Assembly (NCBI GenBank): GCA_016719565.1
Contig: JADJYU010000005.1
Span: 248,001 to 312,000, forward strand
Source of the DNA: Ignavibacteria bacterium
Lineage (GTDB): Bacteria; Bacteroidota; Ignavibacteria; Tepidaquicellales; Tepidaquicellaceae
Direction: 5' to 3'
DNA: 64,000 nt
Positions 9,723-18,879 of this stretch are shown here, piece after piece. The position numbers and the translations under genes are program-made. Within the stretch, counting starts at the first letter, position 1; every line of letters starts with the position of its first letter. The notes under the pieces were generated by a model, which saw nothing but the letters and a program-made list of their open reading frames with translations, was not told the origin of the DNA and made no database searches.

Positions 9723-10358
9723 TTATTTATAATCTTCAATATTCAGTGAACTCTCACAAAGCTTTATATCTTCTTTATCATTTGTTGCAACAATAAGAAT
9801 TCCGTTTTTTTTATGTTCCTCCGCTGTTTCATAAACTATGTCAATCCCTTCTGAATCAAGATTTGTACTTGGCTCATCCATATATAAAATTCTTGGCTGA
9901 TTTATAACGGCAAATATCAGTTTTAATTTTTGCTTCATACCTGAAGAATAATTTCTCACCGTTTCATTTCTTTTATCAAAGAGCCTTACTCTGTTCAGAA
10001 AATAATCGATTCTCTCATCCATTACTTTTTCCGAATCATTCCTTAACCCGCAAAAAAACCGGAGATTCTCGGATGCTGTAAGTTCATCATACAGATTAAG
10101 GTAAGGGGAAATGAGACCTATCCTGGAATAGCAGAGATTTGCCGGAACGGGAATATTCTCTTCGCTTACAGTAATACTGCCTTTATTTGCAGAGATAATT
10201 CCGCTAAGAATTTTGATAAGTGTTGATTTACCTGATCCGTTTTTTCCGAGTATTGAAATGGAGTTGCCTGTAGTTAATTTTAAAGATAGGTTTTTGAATA
10301 TTACTTTTCCGGAATAGATCTTAGATAAATTATCACATACTATCTCAATACTTTTCAT
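9723..10358 (-). CDS. ccmA: Cytochrome c biogenesis ABC ATPase CcmA
   Basis: 211 residues, a single ABC ATPase domain. Walker A is GKNGSGKST (about 38-46), the signature is NYSSGMKQKLKL (about 135-146), and Walker B is ILYMDEPSTNLD (about 155-167). The C-terminal H-loop is atypical: the usual His of the switch region appears as Asn in VATNDKED, so the expected catalytic histidine is not obvious. CcmA hydrolyses ATP to recycle the CcmE chaperone. It is first of the four ccm genes, all on one strand with very short gaps. Confidence 0.9.
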   Translation of the reverse strand: MKSIEIVCDNLSKIYSGKVIFKNLSLKLTTGNSISILGKNGSGKSTLIKILSGIISANKGSITVSEENIPVPANLCYSRIGLISPYLNLYDELTASENLRFFCGLRNDSEKVMDERIDYFLNRVRLFDKRNETVRNYSSGMKQKLKLIFAVINQPRILYMDEPSTNLDSEGIDIVYETAEEHKKNGILIVATNDKEDIKLCESSLNIEDYK

Positions 10359-10381
10359 GAAGTGATATAAATGCCGGAATT

Positions 10382-10870
10382 TTAATTTTTAATTATGCCG
10401 TGCTTTTCGGACAATCTCTGATTTCTTCTTTCCAGAGCCTGTTCATATCGCTTTTTCTCTTCCGGTGATTCGGGAATGATCTCATTTACTTTTGCAGGTT
10501 TGTTTGTCTCAGTATTAATATTTACAAACGTAAGATATGCGCTGTTTGAATGTGTGATGTCTCCTGTTTTTATCTCTTCTATTTCTACTTTGACACCAAC
10601 TTCCATAGATGTATTAAAAGCCCTGTTGACAGATGCTTTCAATCGAACAATATCTCCGAGCTTTATAGGATGATGAAACACAAGATTATCAACTGCGGCG
10701 GTAACTGCAACAGAGTTACAATGTCTTGCAGCCGACAATGCGGCAGCTATATCAATCCAGTGCATCAGCCTGCCTCCGAGAAGATTGCCCAGTACATTTG
10801 TATCATTTGGCAATACGAGCTCGATCATTTTCACCTGTGAACTTTTCACTGTCTTTAATTTATTTATCAT
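10382..10870 (-). CDS. Hotdog-fold acyl-CoA thioesterase
   Basis: 162 residues. NVLGNLLGGRLMHWIDIAAALSA carries the YciA/BFIT-type hotdog pattern with the catalytic-helix region GG-x-hydrophobic-x-x-x-x-D. It would hydrolyse acyl-CoA to free CoA and fatty acid in the cytosol; the chain-length preference cannot be read. The start ATG overlaps the TGA of the BamD-like gene (ATGA), indicating translational coupling. The lysine- and glutamate-rich tail (about 125-162) is longer than the core fold needs. Confidence 0.85.
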   Translation of the reverse strand: MINKLKTVKSSQVKMIELVLPNDTNVLGNLLGGRLMHWIDIAAALSAARHCNSVAVTAAVDNLVFHHPIKLGDIVRLKASVNRAFNTSMEVGVKVEIEEIKTGDITHSNSAYLTFVNINTETNKPAKVNEIIPESPEEKKRYEQALERRNQRLSEKHGIIKN

Positions 10871-11622
10871 GCCGGTATTCTCGCCTTTAATGATTTTACT
10901 CTTGAAAGGAATTCGCTTGATGTAAATATATCTTCAAATCTTTTTATCTCCTTCTTAGCTTCCTCATACATTTTTTTAATAATGAGTACCTGTATCTTTC
11001 CGTAAAGTGCGTCATCTGCATACTTTGAATCGAAATAATCTTCAAGAATATTGTTGTAATAAACCAGCGCAGCTTTGTAGTTTTCCAGATTGAAATAAAG
11101 CTCAGCGCTTTTAAATGTTTTATAAGCTAGCTTGTTCTGTAATTCAGCTATTTTGCTGTCTGCAGATCTTGCATGTTTGCTGTTTGGATACAGATCGAGA
11201 AAATTCTGAAACTCAGTAATGGCATAACGGGAATATGTCTGATCCAGATTGTAAGCAGGAGACAGTTTGTAATATCCCATTGCCATACTGTATCTTGCGT
11301 CTTCAGAATATTCGCTTGAAGGATAATTTTTTACAAGTGTCTCAAATTCATAAATTGCAAGAATGTATTCTTCCCTTTTATAATAACTCATTCCAAGAAA
11401 ATAAATACTTTTATCAATAATGTTTGATCCTGAAAATTTCAACTTGATCAGATTGAAGTCGTCAATTGCTTCTAAGTAATCTCCCTTATCATAGTTTGAT
11501 TTTGCGGTAAAATACGCTTTCTCGGGATCATCGGTATTTATGTTTGCTTTGTCAGATGAACTGCATGAAACAAGCGCTGATACGGCAATCATCATCAGCA
11601 GCGAATAAATTATTTTCTTCAA
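10867..11622 (-). CDS. bamD: BamD-like outer membrane assembly lipoprotein
   Basis: 251 residues. A lipoprotein signal ends in SALVSC, with Cys20 as the lipidation site. TPR-like helical pairs follow, including ARYSMAMGYYKLSPAYNLDQ and the family-typical FQNFLDLYPNSKHA. BamD supports BamA in inserting outer membrane beta-barrels. Length and architecture fit BamD/YfiO. The gene overlaps the thioesterase downstream by 4 bases. Confidence 0.85.
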   Translation of the reverse strand: MKKIIYSLLMMIAVSALVSCSSSDKANINTDDPEKAYFTAKSNYDKGDYLEAIDDFNLIKLKFSGSNIIDKSIYFLGMSYYKREEYILAIYEFETLVKNYPSSEYSEDARYSMAMGYYKLSPAYNLDQTYSRYAITEFQNFLDLYPNSKHARSADSKIAELQNKLAYKTFKSAELYFNLENYKAALVYYNNILEDYFDSKYADDALYGKIQVLIIKKMYEEAKKEIKRFEDIFTSSEFLSRVKSLKARIPA

Positions 11623-11708
11623 TACTTTTTTTAAATTTTTTTTACATCAATGTCAGATCTGTTTCTCAGATACTGACTTAAATAAACAAAAGTTATATTT
11701 ACTTTTGA

Positions 11709-12329
11709 TTAATTACTTCTGATAGAAAAGAACATTATAATAGCAGCGGCTGATACAGCAACAATTATTGATGGGAATAAATATTTCTCTAAACCTTCTT
11801 CTTCAGGTAAATTTCCTTTTGTAAAATTGTATCTGCTGTCCTCGACCTGATTTATCCGTTCAGAATCAAAACTGTCTTTTATTTTCTTCGAGATCCTGTC
11901 ACTGTATAGACGTTCTTTGTTTTCTTTTCTTACAATTACATATTCATATGAAACCTGTATTTCTATTCCGGTAAGTTTATTTCCCGTCAAATCCGAACCT
12001 TTTATATTAGAATAAAGGGGCTTTATGATAATGTTATTGAAGGTAATACGGTAATCAGAGGTATCAAACTTCTCATTCAAAAACAATTTATAACCGTTGA
12101 ATCTTTGTTTAATTTTATCCAGAAAATAGATCTCTTCCTGTTTATCCTGATTTATTTCAATTTCATAAAATCTGTCATTACCGAGCGAAGTCATTTTATT
12201 TTCCAGTGACAAAAAACTTTCCTCTATCAGTTTATCTATAAGATAAAGATTACCCGGATTCTCCTGACAAATACAATTACCTCCTGAATATAAAAATAAA
12301 ATAAAGATCAGGAGGCATTTAATTTTCAT
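11709..12329 (-). CDS. Unknown exported protein with C-terminal membrane anchor
   Basis: 206 residues. An N-terminal signal-like hydrophobic stretch ends in SGGNCICQ, and a second hydrophobic segment near the C-terminus (SIIVAVSAAAIIMFFSI) is followed by only three residues. The middle is charged and probably folded in the periplasm. I do not recognise the family. It lies 4 bases after glutamate dehydrogenase and 86 bases before the BamD-like gene on the same strand, so an envelope role is possible but unproven. Confidence 0.6.
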   Translation of the reverse strand: MKIKCLLIFILFLYSGGNCICQENPGNLYLIDKLIEESFLSLENKMTSLGNDRFYEIEINQDKQEEIYFLDKIKQRFNGYKLFLNEKFDTSDYRITFNNIIIKPLYSNIKGSDLTGNKLTGIEIQVSYEYVIVRKENKERLYSDRISKKIKDSFDSERINQVEDSRYNFTKGNLPEEEGLEKYLFPSIIVAVSAAAIIMFFSIRSN

Positions 12330-12333
12330 TTTT

Positions 12334-13617
12334 CTAACCGTAAATTCCTCTGAGTTTCAACACTTTGGAAACTTTATCTATAGCGTGTATATATGCTCCG
12401 AGTCTTAAAGTTGTATTATACTTAATGGAAGAATTATAAACTACATCAAAAGCTTCCGTCATCATTCTGTTCAGTCTGTTGTTAATATCATCTTCATCCC
12501 AGAAATATCCTATTCTGTCCTGCACCCATTCGAAATAAGATACTATTACTCCGCCGGAATTCGCAAGAATGTCAGGAATTACTCTTATACCTTTGCCTGC
12601 AATTATATCATCAGCATCGGCTGAGATAGGACCGTTAGCGCCTTCGACTATTAGTTTTGCTTTGATCCTGTCTGCGTTGTGAGCGGATATCTGATCTTCT
12701 TTGGCAGCCGGTACAAGAATGTCGCATTCAAGTTCAAGCAATTCCTCATTTGTAATTGAAGTTCCGAAATTTCCGCCTTTAAGCACTTTGTTTTTTGAAA
12801 CATATTCAATTGCTTTGTTTACATCAATACCATTCTTATCATAATATCCGCCTGTTACATCACTGATCGCTATAATTTTAACTCCTTTTTCATTTAAAAG
12901 CTGAGCGCTTACAGAGCCTACATTACCGAATCCCTGTACAACGCATGTTGTAGAGGTAGGATCTATCTCAAGAGTCTTGAGGGCAGCCATGGTTGCGATC
13001 ATTACTCCCCTTCCTGTTGCTTCTCTTCTTCCTTTGGAACCTCCGATAATAATCGGTTTTCCTGTAACTACTCCTGTAACCGTTTCTTTTTTATGCATGC
13101 TGTAAGTATCCATTATCCACGCCATGATCTGTTCATCGGTGTTCATATCAGGAGCGGGTATATCTGAATCCGGTCCGAAAACTTCAAGTAAATTTACAGT
13201 ATACCTTCTTGTAATCATTTCAAGTTCTCTCGGGGATAATTTAGACGGATCACACTTCACCGCCCCTTTTGCGCCTCCGAAGGGAATATTAGCAATTGCG
13301 CATTTCCACGTCATCCATGAAGCAAGAGCTTTTACCTCATCTATATCAACATCGGGTGAAAAACGTATTCCGCCTTTTGACGGTCCTAAAATATTATCGT
13401 GAATTACCCTGAAACCTTCAAATACCTGGAGACTTCCGTCGTCCATTGTTACAGGTATTGATACTATAACTTGCTTAACCGGTGCTGCTAAATAATTATA
13501 AAGTCCTTTGTCTAACTTATATAGTTCGCAGGCTTTATCAAACCTTACCATCATTGATTCAAATGGATTCACCTCGCCCTTTCTATAAGGTGCGGGTTCT
13601 TTGTATTCTTCTGGCAT
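12334..13617 (-). CDS. gdhA: Glutamate dehydrogenase (NAD(P)-dependent)
   Basis: 427 residues, the size of hexameric bacterial GDH. The substrate-binding part contains GPSKGGIRFSPDVDIDEVKA and PFGGAKGAVKCDP with the catalytic lysine, then PDMNTDEQIMAW. The Rossmann domain has VVQGFGNVGS, with a G-x-G-x-x-x pattern, and the C-terminus has GGVIVSYFEWVQ. It interconverts glutamate and 2-oxoglutarate plus ammonia. Cofactor choice cannot be settled by eye. A TAATTTTG promoter candidate lies about 40 bases upstream. Confidence 0.95.
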   Translation of the reverse strand: MPEEYKEPAPYRKGEVNPFESMMVRFDKACELYKLDKGLYNYLAAPVKQVIVSIPVTMDDGSLQVFEGFRVIHDNILGPSKGGIRFSPDVDIDEVKALASWMTWKCAIANIPFGGAKGAVKCDPSKLSPRELEMITRRYTVNLLEVFGPDSDIPAPDMNTDEQIMAWIMDTYSMHKKETVTGVVTGKPIIIGGSKGRREATGRGVMIATMAALKTLEIDPTSTTCVVQGFGNVGSVSAQLLNEKGVKIIAISDVTGGYYDKNGIDVNKAIEYVSKNKVLKGGNFGTSITNEELLELECDILVPAAKEDQISAHNADRIKAKLIVEGANGPISADADDIIAGKGIRVIPDILANSGGVIVSYFEWVQDRIGYFWDEDDINNRLNRMMTEAFDVVYNSSIKYNTTLRLGAYIHAIDKVSKVLKLRGIYG

Positions 13618-13656
13618 TTAAGTAGAAGTTAAATTTTTATGAATGAATTGTAAATT

Positions 13657-13688
13657 CAAAATTAGCATAATGCATTTTTTATATCAAG
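13657..13688 (-). promoter_or_regulatory. Bacteroidota-type promoter candidate for gdhA
   Basis: On the minus strand CTTG (13688-13685) is followed after 20 bases by TAATTTTG (13664-13657). This resembles the TTTG-N19-TAnnTTTG promoter pattern known in Bacteroidota. It lies about 40 bases before the gdhA start. Whether this organism uses that pattern is inferred. Confidence 0.4.
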
Positions 13689-13845
13689 TTAGTATATTTG
13701 GCTGTCCGTTAGTTTTTCTTTTTTTAAAGTACCGTAACCGGGTATTTCACTGACAAAACTTAAATCATTTAAGCAAATTCCTTTATTAGCAAATTTTTAA
13801 AATATATATTTAAATATATAATATTAAAATTTTTAAATTCCATAT

Positions 13846-14268
13846 ATGAAAATCTATCAGAAAGAAATAGAAATAACACAGCGCAAACGTGGCTTTCATA
13901 TTATTACAAATGAGATCTCAGGATCGCTTCCTGAATTGAGATCCATAAAAGCAGGTATACTTAACATTTTCATAAAACATACTTCAGCTTCCCTATCTAT
14001 AAATGAAAATGCGGATCCGTCTGTAAGAGACGATCTTGAATCACACTTTAATATTATGGTTCCCGAAGATGGCGGTCACTATCTTCACACTGCCGAAGGA
14101 CCTGATGATATGACTTCACATATAAAGTCATCTATACTCGGATGCAGTCTGAATATTCCTGTATCGGATGGAAAACTTAATCTCGGTATCTGGCAGGGTA
14201 TTTATTTATGTGAACACCGCAACTACGGAGGACAAAGAAATATTGTCTTAACTTTATCAGGAATTTAA
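13846..14268 (+). CDS. YjbQ family protein (UPF0047)
   Basis: 140 residues, the normal length for the YjbQ/UPF0047 fold. FIKHTSASLSINENADPSVR, then the second histidine cluster SHIKSSILG and the C-terminal QGIYLCEHRNYGGQRNI are family hallmarks. Members have weak thiamine-phosphate synthase activity and are annotated as secondary thiamine-phosphate synthase; the physiological role is not settled. It is transcribed divergently from gdhA. Confidence 0.9.
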   Translation: MKIYQKEIEITQRKRGFHIITNEISGSLPELRSIKAGILNIFIKHTSASLSINENADPSVRDDLESHFNIMVPEDGGHYLHTAEGPDDMTSHIKSSILGCSLNIPVSDGKLNLGIWQGIYLCEHRNYGGQRNIVLTLSGI

Positions 14269-14391
14269 ATTATCAGTCTGCTCAAAGAGTCCAATATAAT
14301 TTTGGAAAGATCCGGGACAGATGCAGCGCTGATTTCAAGTCTTTGTATTTCTATATTCTAATTACATCTCAATTTTTGTAAATTGTTTCCA

Positions 14392-15684
14392 ATGAAAAGC
14401 GTTTCACTACATACACTCGGCTGTAAACTTAATTACAGCGAAACTTCAACTATCGGCAAGGGTTTTTCTCAAAAAGGTTTTCACCTTAAAGAATACGGAG
14501 AACCGTCTGATGTTTTCGTTTTAAATACATGCTCTGTCACGGAGAATGCTGACAAAGAATGCAGGCAGATCGTGAGAAGCGTATTAAGGAAAAATCCTGA
14601 TACATATGTGATAGTTACAGGTTGCTACGCACAGCTTCAGCCGCATGAGATCGCATCAATCGAAGGCGTGGATCTTGTGCTCGGCATTAATGAAAAAATG
14701 AAACTTCTTGACTACATCGATAATATTGAGAAAAAAGAATTATCATGCATATACAGGGATTCTGTTAGCAGCGGTGTTGATTTCTTTGAAGCTTATTCAG
14801 CCGATACTGATTCGAGAACTAGAGCTTTCCTGAAAATACAGGACGGCTGTAATTACAAATGTTCGTTTTGTACAATTCCTCTTGCGCGCGGAATTTCAAG
14901 AAGTCTTTCTCCTGAAAAAGTACTGAACAATGCTATTGGATTAATTAATGCCGGTTATAAAGAGATTGTTCTGACCGGAGTGAATACCGGTGATTACGAT
15001 TATGAAAACTATAGTTTGATAGACATTCTTGAAATGCTTGACGGACTGGATATAGAACGCATCAGACTTAGTTCGATAGAACCGAATCTTATTACAAATG
15101 AAATTATTAATTTTGCCAAAAGCTCGGAAAAGTTTTGCAGGCATATGCATATTCCCCTTCAGAGCGGAAATAATGAAATTTTAAGATCCATGAGAAGAAG
15201 ATACAACCGCGAACAGTATCTGGAAACTATTTTAAAACTAAAAGATGAAGTAAAAGATATTTGTATTGGAGCTGATGTTATAACAGGATTTCCCGGAGAG
15301 ACGGTTAAGCATTTTGAAAATACTGTTGAGTTTTTAAAGACGCTTCCCGTAAATTACCTGCATGTGTTCAGTTATTCAGAAAGACGAAATACGGATGCGA
15401 TAGGTTTGCCGGGAAAAGTAGATATTGCCGAAAGAAAAAGAAGAAGCTTGATACTCAGAAAGATCTCAGACAGCAAGCGGTTTGAATTTTATAACAAATA
15501 TATCGGAACTGATCAAACTGTTTTACTGGAATCTCTTAAAGATGATCAGACAATAGAAGGTCTTACTTCTAATTATATAAGAGTTAAATTAAATTCCGGA
15601 AACGTTTTGGAGAATAACATTATAAAAGTTAAACTGACAGAAACCAATGGCGTTTGTCCTGTCTCAGCTGAGCTTATCAATTAA
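14392..15684 (+). CDS. mtaB: tRNA t6A37 methylthiotransferase MtaB
   Basis: 430 residues from ATG 14392; a TTG three codons upstream (14383) is an alternative start. The N-terminal methylthiotransferase domain has its three cysteines in LGCKLN, NTCSVT and TGCYAQ. The radical SAM motif is DGCNYKCSFCTIP, near residue 160. The C-terminus (about 370-430) is TRAM-like. The enzyme adds a methylthio group to t6A at position 37 of ANN-decoding tRNAs using two iron-sulphur clusters. The absence of extra N-terminal sequence and the pattern SVTENADKECRQ favour MtaB over MiaB or RimO. Confidence 0.92.
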   Translation: MKSVSLHTLGCKLNYSETSTIGKGFSQKGFHLKEYGEPSDVFVLNTCSVTENADKECRQIVRSVLRKNPDTYVIVTGCYAQLQPHEIASIEGVDLVLGINEKMKLLDYIDNIEKKELSCIYRDSVSSGVDFFEAYSADTDSRTRAFLKIQDGCNYKCSFCTIPLARGISRSLSPEKVLNNAIGLINAGYKEIVLTGVNTGDYDYENYSLIDILEMLDGLDIERIRLSSIEPNLITNEIINFAKSSEKFCRHMHIPLQSGNNEILRSMRRRYNREQYLETILKLKDEVKDICIGADVITGFPGETVKHFENTVEFLKTLPVNYLHVFSYSERRNTDAIGLPGKVDIAERKRRSLILRKISDSKRFEFYNKYIGTDQTVLLESLKDDQTIEGLTSNYIRVKLNSGNVLENNIIKVKLTETNGVCPVSAELIN

Positions 15685-15704
15685 TTTTATATACATTATT
15701 ACAA

Positions 15705-16193
15705 TTGAAATTATTTTTTGCAAGACACGCTGACGCTTTAGATCAGTTTACTGAGACTGTAAAGTCAGACGCTCTGAGATACCTGACCGAAAAAGGCAGA
15801 AAGAAAGAAAATGAAGTAGCGGAATATCTGAAAGAATATTTTAATGATCTGGAAATGATATATACAAGTCCGCTGATAAGAGCGGTACAGACGGCGGAAA
15901 TTATTGCAGCAAAGGCGGGCTACATGGGAAACATCGAACTTGTAAATGAACTAAAAAGTGAAACATCTATAGCCGGAGCTATTGAACTGATCAGAATTTC
16001 CGGCAGTATGTCTTCTGTATTATTTGTAGGGCATGAACCAAAACTCGGGATATTGCTTAATTCACTCACAGGAAAAACTTTAACAAATTCTTTTTCTAAA
16101 TCCGGCGTATCTCTTACAGAGTTTAAACCTGACAGCGATACATTCAGATTCGAATGGTATTTGGAACCGGGGAAAATGGAATTTATCAGATGA
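15705..16193 (+). CDS. sixA: SixA-like histidine phosphatase
   Basis: 162 residues from a TTG start. The catalytic RHA motif is at the N-terminus (LFFARHADALDQ), the second phosphate-binding arginine is in SPLIRAVQTAEI and the late catalytic histidine in FVGHEPKLG. SixA-type enzymes dephosphorylate phosphohistidine on signalling or PTS proteins; the target here is unknown. The stop overlaps the start of the following ABC ATPase (ATGA), so the two are coupled. Confidence 0.85.
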   Translation: MKLFFARHADALDQFTETVKSDALRYLTEKGRKKENEVAEYLKEYFNDLEMIYTSPLIRAVQTAEIIAAKAGYMGNIELVNELKSETSIAGAIELIRISGSMSSVLFVGHEPKLGILLNSLTGKTLTNSFSKSGVSLTEFKPDSDTFRFEWYLEPGKMEFIR

Positions 16194-17008
16194 CGGAATT
16201 TCTAAAAATAAGTGGTATTAACTATTCATACGGCAATGACAAAATTACTTCCGGATCTTTTTGTCTTAAAAATATTAATGCCGATATTACCGGGAATGAT
16301 TTTACAGCCGTCATAGGAAAAAATGGTTCAGGTAAATCAACGCTAATAAGGTTACTTGCCGGAATTAATTTACCTGACTCGGGAGACATAAATTTTCGCG
16401 GAAAAAATATTTTATCTTACGGTAAAAAAGAGCTGGCCGGTCTCATCTCTTATCTTCCGCAGTCAAGTGATCTTATGCATTTTGATTCTGAAGTAAAGGA
16501 TTTTCTGATGCTCGGACGATTTCCGTATAAAAGTTTTTCTGATTTCAGATACAGCAGCAATGATAAAGAAATTGTAATGAACAGCGTTAAGATCACAGGT
16601 ATAGAAGATTTGCTAAATAAAAAAATGAACGAACTCTCCGGAGGTCAGAGACAAAAAGCGCTGCTGACTCTGTCGCTTGTTCAGCTCGGAACTGAAGATG
16701 ATTTGAAAGGAAAATTACTGATAGCCGATGAACCTCTTACACATCTGGACATAAATCATCAGATTGAAATTATGAATTTACTAAAGAAGCTTAATGAAAA
16801 TAATCTGACTGTTATTATTGTTATTCATGATCTTAATCTTGCTTTAAAATATTCGAACAAGTCTATACTTCTCAGACATGGCGGGATTGTTAAGTTTGCG
16901 GATACAAAGGATGTAATTACGGAAGAAATGATCAAAGAACATTTTTTTATAGATTCAAAGATATTAAATTATGAGAAAAATTTTTTTATAAATTACCTTC
17001 CAAACTGA
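16190..17008 (+). CDS. FecE/BtuD-like ABC transporter ATPase
   Basis: 272 residues from ATG 16190, which overlaps the sixA stop; an earlier in-frame ATG at 16154 lies inside sixA and is less likely. Walker A is GKNGSGKST, the signature is LSGGQRQK, Walker B is LLIADEPLTHLD and the H-loop is VIHDLNLA. The spacing and the LMLGRFPYKS stretch are typical of iron-siderophore and cobalamin importer ATPases (FecE/BtuD). No permease or binding-protein gene is next to it, so the partner must be elsewhere. Confidence 0.85.
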   Translation: MTEFLKISGINYSYGNDKITSGSFCLKNINADITGNDFTAVIGKNGSGKSTLIRLLAGINLPDSGDINFRGKNILSYGKKELAGLISYLPQSSDLMHFDSEVKDFLMLGRFPYKSFSDFRYSSNDKEIVMNSVKITGIEDLLNKKMNELSGGQRQKALLTLSLVQLGTEDDLKGKLLIADEPLTHLDINHQIEIMNLLKKLNENNLTVIIVIHDLNLALKYSNKSILLRHGGIVKFADTKDVITEEMIKEHFFIDSKILNYEKNFFINYLPN

Positions 17009-17014
17009 ATTAAG

Positions 17015-17785
17015 ATGAAACTGAATACCATAATAATAGAGGAGAAAGATCAGACAAAAAAAATAATTATGAACCGTCCGGAGAAGAGAAATTCTCTGGA
17101 TGAGGAAATGATATCGGAGCTGACAGAGACATTCCGTAAAATTTCAGAGGACAAAGAAACGAAAAGTATAATATTAGCGGGAGCGGCGGGTAATTTCTGT
17201 TCGGGATTATATTTAGACTATCTCCAGAAAATTTCCGAGTATGACATTTTAGAAAATAAAGCTGACTCGCAGAAATTCCGCGATCTGCTGCTAACCATTT
17301 ACAATTGTAAAAAACCTGTGATCGCAATGGTAGAGGGTTATGCTCTTGCCGGCGGGTGCGGCATTGCCAGTGCCTGTGATATCATTGTAGCTGACAAGGA
17401 TTCTCAGTTCGGATATACTGAAGTCAGGATAGGATTCATTCCGGCAATAGTAATGATATTTCTTTTAAAAAGAGTTACGGAATCTCATGCAAAAGATCTT
17501 CTTCTAACTTCTAAATTCATAAACGGCGAAGAGGCAAAACGGATCGGTTTTGTGAATTATGTAACCACAGCTGAAGATCTTGAAAGTACGGTTATGAATC
17601 TTTGCGCTGAATTCAACGCGCTTCCGGCAAGCTCAATCAGTCTGACAAAAGAAATGTTCAAGAATGTTTCTTCAATGAGCTTTGGTCCTGCGCTGGATTA
17701 TGCAGTTGATATGAATGCTATTACAAGAATGACTGAAGAATGCAGGAACGGCGTTAAAAATTTTCTTACAAAAATTAAAAAATAA
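17015..17785 (+). CDS. Enoyl-CoA hydratase/isomerase family protein
   Basis: 256 residues, the normal size for the crotonase fold. The first oxyanion-hole region is NFCSGLYLDYL and the second is EGYALAGGCGIASACDI. The position of the usual catalytic glutamate falls in GYTEVRIGFIPA. This supports a hydratase or isomerase acting on acyl-CoA thioesters, perhaps methylglutaconyl-CoA hydratase-like. The gene starts 6 bases after the ABC ATPase and is followed 15 bases later by an aminotransferase. Substrate not assignable. Confidence 0.85.
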   Translation: MKLNTIIIEEKDQTKKIIMNRPEKRNSLDEEMISELTETFRKISEDKETKSIILAGAAGNFCSGLYLDYLQKISEYDILENKADSQKFRDLLLTIYNCKKPVIAMVEGYALAGGCGIASACDIIVADKDSQFGYTEVRIGFIPAIVMIFLLKRVTESHAKDLLLTSKFINGEEAKRIGFVNYVTTAEDLESTVMNLCAEFNALPASSISLTKEMFKNVSSMSFGPALDYAVDMNAITRMTEECRNGVKNFLTKIKK

Positions 17786-17800
17786 TTTTAAAAAATTCTA

Positions 17801-18871
17801 ATGAATAATCTTAAATATAAAACTATTCAGTATCTCGACAGGAATGAATCACAGTACGGACCTACTCCGAAATGTTTTGAATATCTGAAGACAGTCGGAA
17901 TTGAAGAGCTTGCATGGTATTCCAGGGATTTTTCCCGCGGCGTTAAATCAAAATTATCTGAAAGGATCGCTAAGGACTTTGGGTTTAAGGAAAATCAGAT
18001 CATCATATCATACGGCAGCGAAGATATTCTTAAGCAGCTTATTCACAGATACCTCGCCCGCGGTGAGAAAGTCCTTATTCCGAAAGAAGCGTGGTGGTAT
18101 TATAAAAAAGTCGCTTATGAAGTCGGCGGATTTAATGTAGAATACCCGATGAAAAAAGGAAAGATCGGAAAGATTGATTCTTACATGTATGATCTCGATA
18201 AAATGATCAAAATTTATGACAGGGAAAAACCGAGGATCGTAATTATCGCCTCGCCAAATAATCCGACCGGAAACATGATCTCTAAAGAAGATCTCGGAAA
18301 ATTTCTTGATGTGTGCAGAGGCGCAATTGTAATGATAGATGAAGCGTACTGGGGATTCGGATCCAAAGATAACAGTTATGTGAAACCTTACATTGATGAA
18401 TTCCCAAATCTCATTATCTGCAGAACTTTCTCAAAGTATTTCGCACTCGCCGGTACGAGAATGGGTTTCAGCTTTGCCGGAAATAATCTGGAAGAGCTTA
18501 AAGGTTACACGACTAGATATCTCGGATATAATCTGGTTTCAGAAAACCTATCGCTGATAGCCTACGACGATCATAAATATTATGAAAAAGTTACAGGGAT
18601 GATGCAGGAAGATAAGGAATATTTTTACAGTGAATTTAAAAAGATGAAAGGCTTTACTCCTTATAAATCTTATGCTAACTTTATGCTGGTGGATATGCCC
18701 GCCGGTATAAGAAAAGATCTGGATAAATTTCTCAAGGAAAGAAATCTTCTGATCAAATTCCTTGATGAAGAAGCGTTCAAAACTGAAACAAGAATTACAC
18801 TCGGCACGCGTGAGCAGAATTATTATCTGATAGATTCGATTAAAGAATTTCTTAAAAAAGCTAAACATTAA
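17801..18871 (+). CDS. PLP-dependent class I/II aminotransferase (HisC-like)
   Basis: 356 residues. DRNESQYGPTPK at the N-terminus and ASPNNPTGN are typical of the histidinol-phosphate aminotransferase group. The Schiff-base lysine is in RTFSKYFALAGTRMGF. The enzyme transfers amino groups using pyridoxal phosphate. No other histidine genes are nearby, so the substrate may be another amino acid or a secondary precursor; the gene symbol is withheld. Confidence 0.85.
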   Translation: MNNLKYKTIQYLDRNESQYGPTPKCFEYLKTVGIEELAWYSRDFSRGVKSKLSERIAKDFGFKENQIIISYGSEDILKQLIHRYLARGEKVLIPKEAWWYYKKVAYEVGGFNVEYPMKKGKIGKIDSYMYDLDKMIKIYDREKPRIVIIASPNNPTGNMISKEDLGKFLDVCRGAIVMIDEAYWGFGSKDNSYVKPYIDEFPNLIICRTFSKYFALAGTRMGFSFAGNNLEELKGYTTRYLGYNLVSENLSLIAYDDHKYYEKVTGMMQEDKEYFYSEFKKMKGFTPYKSYANFMLVDMPAGIRKDLDKFLKERNLLIKFLDEEAFKTETRITLGTREQNYYLIDSIKEFLKKAKH

Positions 18872-18879
18872 TTTACCGA

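Noticed and set aside
13693..13700. TATATTTG on the plus strand as promoter of the YjbQ gene.
   Set aside because: It is about 146 bases from the start codon and has no TTTG at -33, so it is probably chance in AT-rich DNA.
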